Under the pieces are notes generated by a model. The model had not been told where the DNA came from. It saw only the letters and a list, made by a program, of their open reading frames with translations, and made no database searches. The position numbers and the translations under genes were made by a program. Below are positions 7,812-16,522 of a stretch of DNA of 64,000 nucleotides, in pieces. Origin of the DNA: Marinilabilia salmonicolor (GTDB taxonomy: Bacteria > Bacteroidota > Bacteroidia > Bacteroidales > Marinilabiliaceae); the NCBI RefSeq assembly GCF_003003035.1, contig NZ_PVTS01000021.1, positions 16,600 to 80,599 of the forward strand, written 5' to 3'. The number at the start of each line of letters is the position of its first letter. Positions within the stretch are counted from its first letter, which is position 1.

Positions 7812-9596
7812 ATGTCAGACTATTCAGATCGAATTCAGAACCTGCGTACAAAAATGGCCGCTAACGGCATCGATGTATGCATTGTACCGGGAAGTGACGC
7901 ACACATCAGTGAGTATCTGGCCGACCACTGGAAAGTAAGAGATTATCTGTGTGGATTTACCGGATCGGCCGGAACCCTTGTTGTGGGAGCTGACTGTGCC
8001 TGCTTGTGGACAGACTCCAGATACTACCTGCAGGCAGATGTAGAACTGGCGGATACCGGCGTTAAGCTGGTTAAAGAAGGGCTTCCTGATGTACCCGATT
8101 ACATTGACTGGATCTCAGCAAATCTTTCACCCGGCAGTAAAGTTGCTATCAATGCCACCTGTTTTCCTGTGGAAAAGGTTAGATCTATGGAGCAGGCGTT
8201 GCGAAAGAAACAGATTCATCTGGAAACAAAATACACGCTTGCAGAGGATGTGTGGGAAACACGTCCTGCCATTCCTGACACCCCGGTGCGGGAGCATGCA
8301 GATAAATACAATGGTCGAACCAGAAAAGAAAAAATTGAGCTGGTACGTCAGCAACTGAAAGAAAAGGGAGGAACCCACTATGTAACAGGAGCTCTCGACG
8401 AGATTGCATGGCTCATGAATCTGCGGGGCGACGACATCTCCTACAACCCTGTTTTTCATGCTTTCCTGATTATATCACAGGATTATGTTTCCCTTTTTAT
8501 AAATCCCAACAAACTGACCTCGGCAATTGGGAAAAAACTATCCAATGAAAACATTCGAATCAACCTTTATCAGCATATCTACAACCACCTGGGTGATCTG
8601 CCTGATCATGCCGTAGTCTGCATGGATTCAAACCGTAATAACTGGGCTCTTTTCGAAGCTATTCCAAAGTCGATTCCACGAATTGAAGGGACAGGCATTA
8701 TCACACAACTTAAGGCCATAAAAACAGGAACTGAAATCGAGAACATCCGTCAAACCATGGCCCAGGATGGGGTGGCAATGGTAAAATTCCTCAAATGGCT
8801 GGAAGAGGAGGTTCCCGGAGGCAGGGTTACTGAACTATCTGCATCAGAGCAACTCACCCGCTTCCGTGCAGAGAACCCGGAGTTTCAGGGAAAATCATTC
8901 AGTACTATTTCCGGTTATGAAGCACATGGTGCCATCGTGCATTATCATGTTTCTCCGGAATTTGACGCCAAACTGGAGTCCAAAGGCGTTTATCTGGTCG
9001 ATTCGGGCGGTCAGTACCCCACGGGGACCACAGACATTACACGTACCATTGCTCTGGGCCCTATTCATGAACAGGTAAAAACCGACTACACACTTGTTCT
9101 TAAAGGACACATTGCTTTGGCAAAAGCTGTTTTCCCAAAAGGCACCCGCGGTGTTCACCTGGATGCCCTGGCGCGCCGTCCATTATGGGAAGCAAGACTG
9201 AATTACGGTCACGGAACAGGTCATGGAATCGGTTTCTTTCTCAATGTTCATGAAGGCCCGCAAAGCATACGGTCGCAGGACAATGGAATTGAAATCGAAC
9301 CCGGAATGATATCCTCAAATGAGCCGGGGGTTTACAGAGCCATGGAATACGGTATCAGAATAGAAAATCTGATTCTTACCAAAGAAGCCGGAGAATCAGA
9401 TTTCGGCACATTTTTTGAGTTTGAAACACTAACCCTCTGCCCCATTGATTTATCTCTCGTTTCTACTGAGATCCTTAGCACAGGAGAAAAAGAGTGGTTA
9501 AACAATTATCACCAAAGAGTGTTTGAAAAACTGTCCCCTCTTTTGAATAAAGAAGAGCAGGCCTGGTTGAAACAAAAAACAACCCCGATTGATTAA
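7812..9596 (+). CDS. Xaa-Pro aminopeptidase (aminopeptidase P, M24B)
   Basis: 594 residues, the three-domain long form: two creatinase-like N-terminal domains (about 1-300) and the C-terminal pita-bread metallopeptidase. The dinuclear Mn/Zn ligands are visible in order: Asp in YLVDSGGQY, Asp in TTDITRT, His in GHGTGHGIG, Glu in SSNEPGVY and Glu in GIRIENL. The enzyme removes an N-terminal residue in front of proline. No signal peptide, so it is cytosolic. The gene starts 7 bases after the DUF4097-like gene. Length and motif order match the eukaryotic-like/bacteroidetes long aminopeptidase P. Confidence 0.95.
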   Translation: MSDYSDRIQNLRTKMAANGIDVCIVPGSDAHISEYLADHWKVRDYLCGFTGSAGTLVVGADCACLWTDSRYYLQADVELADTGVKLVKEGLPDVPDYIDWISANLSPGSKVAINATCFPVEKVRSMEQALRKKQIHLETKYTLAEDVWETRPAIPDTPVREHADKYNGRTRKEKIELVRQQLKEKGGTHYVTGALDEIAWLMNLRGDDISYNPVFHAFLIISQDYVSLFINPNKLTSAIGKKLSNENIRINLYQHIYNHLGDLPDHAVVCMDSNRNNWALFEAIPKSIPRIEGTGIITQLKAIKTGTEIENIRQTMAQDGVAMVKFLKWLEEEVPGGRVTELSASEQLTRFRAENPEFQGKSFSTISGYEAHGAIVHYHVSPEFDAKLESKGVYLVDSGGQYPTGTTDITRTIALGPIHEQVKTDYTLVLKGHIALAKAVFPKGTRGVHLDALARRPLWEARLNYGHGTGHGIGFFLNVHEGPQSIRSQDNGIEIEPGMISSNEPGVYRAMEYGIRIENLILTKEAGESDFGTFFEFETLTLCPIDLSLVSTEILSTGEKEWLNNYHQRVFEKLSPLLNKEEQAWLKQKTTPID

Positions 9597-9621
9597 TTCC
9601 GGGGTTTACAAATATTTTCTG

Positions 9622-9646
9622 CGGCATGGGTGGTTCATCCATGCCG
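9622..9646 (+). terminator. Hairpin after the aminopeptidase gene
   Basis: An 8-bp perfect stem (CGGCATGG / CCATGCCG) with a 9-base loop lies 25 bases after the stop of the aminopeptidase gene. It is followed by TGTTGTTATG rather than a clean T-run, so it is a weak or imperfect intrinsic terminator, or an mRNA 3'-end protecting hairpin. Confidence 0.4.
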
Positions 9647-9698
9647 TGTTGTTATGAGTTTAAATTCAGAATTACAACAAAACTAAAAATCATCAGCT

Positions 9699-11120
9699 AT
9701 GAAGAACCTTACCGTTCTTATCTTTCTTTTTATTTCCGTCATCGGGATAGCACAACAACCCGCAAACAATGGTCATAAGATTGAAGTAAACATTCCTGCT
9801 TTTAGTGATACCACGCTCATTCTGGGTTACTATTATAATCAGAGTATCCATGTGCAGGACACCAGTTATTTCGACAACAAAGGGACCGCTCTCTTCGAAG
9901 GAGAAGAAGCTTTGCCTCAGGGACTTTATGTTATTTATCTTCCCAATCAGAAATATTTTGATTTGATGATTGATGCTGACCAGCACTTTTCGCTGACCGC
10001 CGATACAGCTGATATGGTAAAATCGCTTGACATCAGAGGGGCTGACGTTACCAACAAATTCAACGACTATCAGCGTTTCATTATGGCCCGGCAGGAAGAA
10101 GCAAACAATCTGCAACAGAAACTTCAAACTGCAGCCCCGGATTCGGAAGAAGCTACGCAAATAAAAGATCAGTTAACCGCTGTAAACGAGAAAGTACAAA
10201 ACAAATGGGAAGAACTTCAGCAGGAAAACCAAGGTTCCATGCTGGGGGTTTTCATAAAAGGCATGCAGGAAATCGAGGTTCTCCGGTTTGACATCGATGA
10301 CTCTGTGCAAAAAAAGGATTCTGTTCAGCGCGTTAAGCGGTTTTATTATTACAAAAATCATTATTTCGACAATATGCCGCTGGATGATGAACGATTACTC
10401 AGAACTCCCTTTTTTGCAAAAAAGGTTGAGCAATACTTCTCTTCAGTTATTCCGCAGGTACCCGACACCTTGCTTAATGAGAGTATTAAGGTAATTGAAC
10501 AGGCACGGCCCGCTCCTAAAATGTTCAATTTTCTGGTATCTTACCTCTTTAACTATGCCAATGAAAGTGAATATATGGGCATGGACAAGATGATGGTGGG
10601 ACTTGCAGAAAAATACTATCTCTCAGGCGAAGCAACCTGGGCCGATGAAGAGTTCCTCAGTAAGCTGGAGACAAGAGTAAAGGAACTCAAACCCACTCTG
10701 ATAGGCAATTTATCACATGACCTGAAAATGCAAGCCTACACCGGTGAGTATCATCGACTGCACGAGATTGTAGCTCCTGCCACCATTCTGGTTTTCTGGG
10801 AAACAGACTGCGGACACTGTAAAAAGGCAATTCCCCAACTCCATGACCTATATCAGGACCAACTCCGTGATCTGGGCGTTAAAGTCTTTGCTGTTTATAC
10901 GCAGGGGGACCAGCCTGAATGGACAGAATTTATTGAAGAACACGAGTTGTATGATTTTATTAATGTCTGGGATCCCAACAGGCAATCAGGATTCAGGGAA
11001 AATTACGATATTCGCAGTACCCCCACCGTTTTTGTGTTGGGAGAGGATAAGAAAATCATTGGAAAACGGATTTCCATTGAAGATCTTCCGGGATTTATTG
11101 AGCGGTATTTAAATCAGTAG
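9699..11120 (+). CDS. Exported TlpA-like thiol-disulfide protein with N-terminal DUF4369-like domain
   Basis: 473 residues. Signal peptide MKNLTVLIFLFISVIGIAQ. The N-terminal part (about 25-130) has the beta-strand pattern of DUF4369 domains, with the phrase LYVIYLPNQKYFDLMID; a helical middle follows; residues ~345-473 are a thioredoxin fold with FWETDCGHCKKAIPQ. The redox pair is Cys371-Gly-His-Cys374, and a cis-proline is present in STPTVFVL. Such proteins reduce or oxidise disulfides in the periplasm, often for cytochrome maturation or other exported partners. It stands alone between two hairpins, so the substrate is unknown. CGHC rather than CPxC suggests a more oxidising, PDI-like potential, but that is inference. 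Confidence 0.85.
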   Translation: MKNLTVLIFLFISVIGIAQQPANNGHKIEVNIPAFSDTTLILGYYYNQSIHVQDTSYFDNKGTALFEGEEALPQGLYVIYLPNQKYFDLMIDADQHFSLTADTADMVKSLDIRGADVTNKFNDYQRFIMARQEEANNLQQKLQTAAPDSEEATQIKDQLTAVNEKVQNKWEELQQENQGSMLGVFIKGMQEIEVLRFDIDDSVQKKDSVQRVKRFYYYKNHYFDNMPLDDERLLRTPFFAKKVEQYFSSVIPQVPDTLLNESIKVIEQARPAPKMFNFLVSYLFNYANESEYMGMDKMMVGLAEKYYLSGEATWADEEFLSKLETRVKELKPTLIGNLSHDLKMQAYTGEYHRLHEIVAPATILVFWETDCGHCKKAIPQLHDLYQDQLRDLGVKVFAVYTQGDQPEWTEFIEEHELYDFINVWDPNRQSGFRENYDIRSTPTVFVLGEDKKIIGKRISIEDLPGFIERYLNQ

Positions 11121-11211
11121 ATCGTTAGATTATTAGAGGTTAGAAAAATCATATAACGGTGACATTCTAAATTTTATTAAAAATCTGTTTTGAACTTAAA
11201 GATTTTTAGAT

Positions 11212-11264
11212 GGGTTGGCAGGGGTTGATTTCCGGCTTTGCCGGAAATCAACCCCTGTCAACCC
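11212..11264. repeat. 25-bp near-perfect hairpin
   Basis: Two 25-base arms (11212-11236 and 11240-11264) are reverse complements with one G-T wobble, separated by only TTT. The core reads GGGGTTGATTTCCGGC on the left arm. No T-run follows on either strand. It could end transcription in both directions or be a copy of a dispersed palindromic repeat. It sits about 90 bases after the TlpA-like gene. Confidence 0.6.
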
Positions 11265-11285
11265 CCAATATCCAGCAAAGACCTG

Positions 11286-11318
11286 TCATTGCGAGGGCTA
11301 TGCCCGAAGCAATCTCAA
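11286..11318. repeat. REP/MITE-type palindromic repeat fragment
   Basis: The segment GTCATTGCGAGGGC-TAT-GCCCGAAGCAATCTC is an imperfect palindrome (ATTGC...GCAAT outer arms, GGGC/GCCC inner arms). The arms CATTGCGAG and GAAGCAATCTC are familiar from short interspersed repeats found in many bacterial genomes. It lies directly upstream of the DUF4465 lipoprotein gene. Only one copy is seen in this window. Confidence 0.5.
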
Positions 11319-11365
11319 AAACACAAACGTGACAACAAACATAAACCAAACAGAAAAACCACCAA

Positions 11366-12379
11366 ATGTATAAGCTGATTAACTCATTCATAATTACGGC
11401 AGTCATTTTGGCATTCTCACTGGCTTTTATCGCTTGCGAAGAGGAAACAAAGGTGATTCCCTCCCCGGAAATATATTTAGCCAACCAGGGGGCTGAAATT
11501 GAAAAAAGCGTGGGAGATTCCATTATTCTGGAGCCCAAAATCACCTACGATATAGATGCGAGTTATCAGTGGAAGAAAAACAACCAGTTGTTAGAAAATA
11601 ATACGCGTGTATTAAAGGATATTGCAACCCAACTGGGCAGACTGGAGTATTTTTTCAGTGTGGAGACACCTTACGGCACTGATTCGGTATCGATTCCGGT
11701 TGATGTAATTGTTTTGGCATCCTTTACAGAACTGTTTCCCGAAAATTTAAAAAACGACAGTTCCTGGATCGGAGCAATTGGAGAGTCGGAATTTGCTTAC
11801 AAGGATTTATTATTTTCGTCACAATTAAATGCAGACAGTACCTGGCACGGATTTGGCATCAGCAATATTCAAAGCACCAAACAAACAGAAGAGGATATTC
11901 CCGAACACAGTGTTTACAGCAGTAGTTCTTCGGAGAATGTATTTGCCTTGGCAAAGCACCTCAATGGTCCCGGTCAGGCAATTCCTGTGATTAAGTTTAA
12001 TGATGACAACAATCATCGCCTGAAATCCATTGAAATCAACAATACCACCCTCGGTGTATTCATGTTAAAATATGGCAACGAAAATTTCCCCAGAATGGGA
12101 TTTCCGGTAAGTACCGATCCAGACTGGTTTAAAGTAACCATAACAGGAATCAGTGCCTCAGGAGAAGTTACAGGCAGTAAGGATTTTTACCTGGCCGATT
12201 ACCGATCTGATAATCCGAAGCGTGACTACATTGTGGAGCAATGGACCACCGTTGATCTTTCGGAAATTGGAGAAGTGAACCAATTACAGTTCTTTCTTTC
12301 ATCCAACAAAACAAATGATTCAGGAGAAATGATTACGCCTCAGGAGTTTTGTATCGATAATCTGAAGATATTGTACTAA
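11366..12379 (+). CDS. DUF4465-type lipoprotein
   Basis: 337 residues with a lipoprotein signal (lipobox FIAC, Cys24). Residues ~30-110 look like an Ig-like domain (SVGDSIILEPKITYDIDASYQWKK); residues ~130-337 match DUF4465, with the typical GEVTGSKDFYLADYRSDN and the final strand FCIDNLKILY. Proteins of this family are surface or periplasmic lipoproteins of unknown activity, sometimes linked to cobalamin or polysaccharide uptake loci; neither is nearby. The gene converges with the protease gene, with only 6 bases between their stop codons. Confidence 0.75.
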   Translation: MYKLINSFIITAVILAFSLAFIACEEETKVIPSPEIYLANQGAEIEKSVGDSIILEPKITYDIDASYQWKKNNQLLENNTRVLKDIATQLGRLEYFFSVETPYGTDSVSIPVDVIVLASFTELFPENLKNDSSWIGAIGESEFAYKDLLFSSQLNADSTWHGFGISNIQSTKQTEEDIPEHSVYSSSSSENVFALAKHLNGPGQAIPVIKFNDDNNHRLKSIEINNTTLGVFMLKYGNENFPRMGFPVSTDPDWFKVTITGISASGEVTGSKDFYLADYRSDNPKRDYIVEQWTTVDLSEIGEVNQLQFFLSSNKTNDSGEMITPQEFCIDNLKILY

Positions 12380-12385
12380 AAAAGA

Positions 12386-14563
12386 TCATTTCACCATCAG
12401 CTTCCTGACCAGCTTTTTTCCATTCTTTTGAAATTGAACCAGGTAAGCCCCTTTAGAAAGTTTTTCTCCGACACCCCGAATTTCCCCGCGATTGCCGTAA
12501 ATCAGCACATTGCGTTCAAGAACAGGTTGTCCTTTCAGGTTAAAGATGGTCACAATGCCTGCGCCGTCTTCAGGATAGAAAATAACGAGATCCTGCTCCA
12601 CCGGATTGGGCACTACCTCAAAACCGTCTGAAGGCAGATCAATTGTAGCGGAATCTGAATAAATAACTTCGTCCGCCAATACATCAATCCATGCCATAGC
12701 AGGAGAATCTCCTGATAGAATATTGTAGTGGTTCCAGCCTGCCGAGGTTTCGAGCAGAACAGTGTTAACTCCGCTCACTGAATTGGCCTGATAAACCGCC
12801 CATTTATCCACGGTTGGTGTATAGTCCAGGTCATATCCTGCAAAAAAAGGCCCTGAAACCATCACAGGCTCATCAAAAAGCACCAGAAACTCTTTATTCA
12901 CAATGCTATTAATAGAAACAGTCTGCTCTGCCACCACAAATTCAGGTTCATCTATTCCTGACCAAATTTTCACTGTTAGATTTCCATCTCCCAGTTGCCC
13001 ATTCAGCCCAGGCATCAGAAATACACCGTAAATCCGGGCTGAAGCAACCTCTCCAAATTGTTCTGCAACAGCGATAACTCCTTCACTGTTGTTCCCAGTC
13101 CAGGAACCTGTTCCGCCACTTACATTCTTCAAAACCGGATTCATTTCAGGGGTAAAATGAGTCAATCTCAAAACAGCTCCTTTACCTGGATCAAAAGCCT
13201 CCAGTTGCGTTCGACCATCGCCTGAAGGATTCAACCACTTATCCACACGGGCAGTGTCTTCCGCATAGTGATTCCAGATTCGGTTCAGGCGGGCAAAGTA
13301 ATCATTTATCGGGTTTTCGCAACTCGCAGCCCCACCGGACAACAGTCCAATTAGTTTCCCATGTTCCAGAAACAATCCAGCCCCTGATGAACCGGCTTCT
13401 GTGGTTCCCTCATCCCATTCATCTATCTTCCAATGGGCATCTGAAAGGAACGAATTACCTAATACGGATGATGCATTAAAAGTCACAGGAGTTGGAATCT
13501 CATTGTCAGCTGCAACCTTTTTCACATCTCCCATGGGATGGTGAACAGTATGTGTTCCGGTTGCCGGCGATTCATTCAAGTCCCACCCCGCATAAACCGG
13601 ACGATAAGATGCCGGAGGTGTTTCAGTCATTTCGATTAAAGCAAAATCAAGTCTGTCAGCATAGGCGCGCAACAGAGATCCTGACAGGCTTTGCATTTGA
13701 CTTCCCTGAATTTGTTCCTGGCAGGCAGGAACTTCATAATTCATAATAAAAACAATATCTTCAGACTCAACTGAATTTCCAAGACAGTGACCAGCTGTAA
13801 GCACATAGGGCGTTCCATCGTTGTTGCTGTTGTTCATCAGCGTACCGGTACAATACTCGGTTCCACCCACAATTACCTGTCCGGTAGAGCGCCCGTTTTC
13901 GACAATTACCGCATCCTCAAAACAGGTGAAATCTGTATGGCAACTGCCACTGGCACCAAAATCTCCTGCACTTTTCAAAATTTTGAAAATATTCAAAAAA
14001 TCATGATTAACCGCTCCGATTTCAATGGAACTTCCGTTCTCCCGTGCAAAATCTCGTCCCCGCCATTCAATCACAACTTCATCTCCCGGAACCGGTGCTG
14101 TTGCCAAACCACCCCATTTTTTATTGGTTTTATCTGTAAAAGCCCCTAAAATATACCCCCCGGAGGCATCATAAATAAAAAGAGAATCTCCTTCGGCCAT
14201 TCTGAATTTATCAAATACAAGATTTAGTGAGTAGGCACCGGGTGAACTGATCCTCAATTGCCAAATCAAACGGCCATCGTCCAAAACACCCACTACTCCT
14301 GAGTTATCTGGTGTCAACTGAACAAAATGCGGATAAGCAAAGGTAAATGACTCCCCTTTCCGTGGGGATTCCAAATCAAGTCTGATATCCTCATAAGCCG
14401 GTGGTGTCAGTCGTATTTTCTCTTCTTCGGAACCTTGCATAACGGCCCGGGCACTTTTCAATTGTCCCTGGTTCTTAAACAAAGGTTTTCCTCCATGCCC
14501 CACCTGAGCAAATGCAGATATTTGGAATATCAGAAATGTAATAAACAGAGTCTGCCTCAGCAT
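12386..14563 (-). CDS. Secreted trypsin-like serine protease with T9SS sorting domain
   Basis: About 725 residues from the start chosen at 14563 (MLRQTLFITFLIFQISAFAQ, a clean signal peptide); an ATG 36 bases upstream would add 12 residues. The catalytic triad of the chymotrypsin/lysyl-endopeptidase fold is visible: His259 in LTAGHCLGN, Asp in DRLDFALIEM and Ser in EAGSSGAGLF. The N-terminal ~180 residues are a beta-rich prodomain. The last ~75 residues (VVPNPVEQDLVIFY ... KLMVK) form a type A T9SS sorting domain, cleaved when the enzyme is released or anchored at the surface. Likely role: extracellular protein digestion. The upstream 640 bases are non-coding. Confidence 0.9.
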   Translation of the reverse strand: MLRQTLFITFLIFQISAFAQVGHGGKPLFKNQGQLKSARAVMQGSEEEKIRLTPPAYEDIRLDLESPRKGESFTFAYPHFVQLTPDNSGVVGVLDDGRLIWQLRISSPGAYSLNLVFDKFRMAEGDSLFIYDASGGYILGAFTDKTNKKWGGLATAPVPGDEVVIEWRGRDFARENGSSIEIGAVNHDFLNIFKILKSAGDFGASGSCHTDFTCFEDAVIVENGRSTGQVIVGGTEYCTGTLMNNSNNDGTPYVLTAGHCLGNSVESEDIVFIMNYEVPACQEQIQGSQMQSLSGSLLRAYADRLDFALIEMTETPPASYRPVYAGWDLNESPATGTHTVHHPMGDVKKVAADNEIPTPVTFNASSVLGNSFLSDAHWKIDEWDEGTTEAGSSGAGLFLEHGKLIGLLSGGAASCENPINDYFARLNRIWNHYAEDTARVDKWLNPSGDGRTQLEAFDPGKGAVLRLTHFTPEMNPVLKNVSGGTGSWTGNNSEGVIAVAEQFGEVASARIYGVFLMPGLNGQLGDGNLTVKIWSGIDEPEFVVAEQTVSINSIVNKEFLVLFDEPVMVSGPFFAGYDLDYTPTVDKWAVYQANSVSGVNTVLLETSAGWNHYNILSGDSPAMAWIDVLADEVIYSDSATIDLPSDGFEVVPNPVEQDLVIFYPEDGAGIVTIFNLKGQPVLERNVLIYGNRGEIRGVGEKLSKGAYLVQFQKNGKKLVRKLMVK

Positions 14564-15239
14564 TTGTTTTACTTTATGAACTACAAAAATATTCTCCAAT
14601 AATACGAAAAAAATGCAACAGAGTTCACTGCAAGTGATTTTTCTTTTAGTACTTGCAGGAAAATGCCAATTGCTGCGTTGAGCCTATCTTCAATACAGTC
14701 ATTTACGAAAAATAAAGTTATCCTCTCGCATACACATATCGAAGTTCTTTTATTGGAATAGTCCGTTAAAAAAAAGCTTAAACGCAGAGATACAAAGACG
14801 CAAAGGCTTTATTACGAGCAAGTTCCCGCCCACCGACATAGATTTGCAATGAAGTGTCTATCAGCTATTTGTAAAAGTTTAACAGGGTATTGTTTATTGG
14901 TATAGCTCTATTTTCCCTAATTTACTTTCTACATAAAACAATATAGCAGGCCATTAAGAAACAGGCTGAAAGCCTGAATGCAATAGCCCAGGGCAACGTC
15001 CTGGGGTTGTAGTTTCCCACCCCACCCGGCGGTTTATTGGTCGCGACGGGACCAATAAACCACCGGTAGAGAGGTATTACAATTTCCCTGGGGCGTTGCC
15101 CCAGGCTATTGCTTAAAGACCTTCGGCCTTAAAAAACGCAACAACATTATGTATTCCTTTAAAAGAGAGAAGTCTCGCTTTTGGGAGGACTTTATTATTC
15201 AAAATAAATCACGCTAAAATCAAAATAAGGAAAACAACT
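14564..15239. other. Large intergenic region with repeats
   Basis: About 680 bases without a convincing gene. It holds a fragment at ~14777-14805 (ACGCAGAGATACAAAGACGC) that resembles one arm of the repeat seen at 47780-47857, and the large inverted repeat listed separately (14960-15135). Both flanking genes run leftward, so the promoter of the protease gene must lie near 14570-14700; no strong -7 box was found. Confidence 0.5.
14960..15135. repeat. ~175-bp imperfect inverted repeat (MITE/REP-like)
   Basis: The left arm has AGGCTGAAAGCCT then GCAATAGCCCAGGGCAACG at 14980; the right arm has CGTTGCCCCAGGCTATTGC ending at 15112 and a small AAGACCTTCGGCCTT hairpin. Inside, CGGTTTATTGGTC and GACCAATAAACC form a second perfect pair (around 15030-15062). 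The whole element folds into one long interrupted hairpin. The CAATAGCCCAGGGC/CCAGGCTATTG type is typical of dispersed palindromic elements in Bacteroidota genomes. No open reading frame lies inside. Confidence 0.7.
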
Positions 15240-16316
15240 TCAATAAATTTTGGCGTCCCGCTCTCCCCGCAATACTTCCAGAGCATTCATTGCAAGAGCT
15301 GACATCTCATCTTCTCCCGGATAGATTTTAATATTTCCTATCCAGTCGATGTATTTCCGGATGAAGCCTACAACAAAGTCATTCTGAGCCATCCCCCCTG
15401 TGATCAGAACAGCATCCACCTGCCCCTGAAGGACACTCACACAACCACCCACAGCTTTTGCCACCTGGTATGCCATGGCATGAATGACCAATTCGGCATT
15501 TTTTTCACCCTCCTGAGCCCGTCGGCTGGCTTCATGTGCCTGATTGGTGCCCAGGTGAGCCATCAATCCTCCATTTCCGGTAACTTTTTTGCGCATTTCA
15601 TCATGCGAAAACTTTCCGCTAAAGCACATATCCACCAAAGCTCCGGAAGGCAGCGTTCCTGCTCTTTCGGGAGAAAAAGGCCCGTATCCGTCCAATGCAT
15701 TGTTTACATCGACAATTTGACCTTTTAAATGAGCTCCTACGGATATCCCACCACCCAAATGGGCAACAATGAGGTTCAAATCTTCATAATTTTTCTCTAC
15801 CGAACGTGCATAATTTCTGGCAACAGCCTTTTGATTAAGAGCGTGAAAAACAGAAGTTCTGGGCAATTCAGGTAACCCGGTAATCCGTGCCACCTCATGG
15901 AGCTCATCCACCACCACCGGATCGGCAATAAATGCTCTGGCTCCGTGAATACTTTTGGCAATATCATCTGCAATCAAACCGCCAAGATTACTGGCATGCT
16001 GCTGTTTGCCACTTCTGTTTTTCAGGTCGTTTTTCATTGTTTCATTAACCTCATAGACACCCGAAGGGATTGGACGCAAGAGACCTCCGCGCCCCACAAC
16101 AGCATTGATTTCATTTACCTCAATTCCTGCCGTTTCCAATTCGTCCAGAACGGCTTTTTTTCGGAATTCATACTGACTGGGGATGTCTTTGAATGGGGCT
16201 AACTCTTCAGAAGAGTGACGCAATGTCTTCAGAAGTACAGATTTAATGTTTTCATAAACTGCAATCTTTGTAGATGTAGAACCCGGATTAACGACGAGTA
16301 TCTTAAATTTTTCCAT
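15240..16316 (-). CDS. buk: Butyrate kinase
   Basis: 358 residues, the usual length. ASKHA kinase motifs: phosphate-1 loop VVNPGSTSTKIAVY at the N terminus, VGRGGLLRPIPSGVY, HLGGGISVGAH, and the C-terminal adenosine motif ITGGMAQN. It converts butyryl phosphate and ADP to butyrate and ATP, in the last step of butyrate fermentation; branched-chain acyl phosphates are possible alternative substrates. It lies downstream of ptb on the same strand, but the two are separated by a ~160-bp palindromic element. No terminator of its own is evident. Confidence 0.93.
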   Translation of the reverse strand: MEKFKILVVNPGSTSTKIAVYENIKSVLLKTLRHSSEELAPFKDIPSQYEFRKKAVLDELETAGIEVNEINAVVGRGGLLRPIPSGVYEVNETMKNDLKNRSGKQQHASNLGGLIADDIAKSIHGARAFIADPVVVDELHEVARITGLPELPRTSVFHALNQKAVARNYARSVEKNYEDLNLIVAHLGGGISVGAHLKGQIVDVNNALDGYGPFSPERAGTLPSGALVDMCFSGKFSHDEMRKKVTGNGGLMAHLGTNQAHEASRRAQEGEKNAELVIHAMAYQVAKAVGGCVSVLQGQVDAVLITGGMAQNDFVVGFIRKYIDWIGNIKIYPGEDEMSALAMNALEVLRGERDAKIY

Positions 16317-16348
16317 GCTTAGATATTGGTTACAGGAATTCGAAAATA

Positions 16349-16508
16349 GTGTATGTCCATAAAGTCCCGTTTACTGCGTTATACCATTCACAGAAACTAC
16401 TCATTTACTCAGGTAAACTACGCATTTCCGTGAATGGTAAGCCTTGTAAACGGAACTTTCTGAACATACACAGTACTTGTAATTTTTTTCCCGACTTTAT
16501 AGACGGGT
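16349..16508. mobile_element. MITE-like nested palindrome, copy 1 (between ptb and buk)
   Basis: Outer ends TGTCCATAAAG and the complement of CTTTATAGAC; an inner hairpin pairs ACCATTCAC(A/G)GAAA..CATTTAC around TCAG. Internal motifs ACTCATTTAC, GTAAACT and AACTTTCTGA are shared with copies at 25211 and 47497. It starts 14 bases after the ptb stop and ends 32 bases before the buk ATG (reading leftward). No 8-bp target duplication is clear for this copy. It has no coding capacity. Confidence 0.7.
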
Positions 16509-16522
16509 ACTAAATAGAGTTT

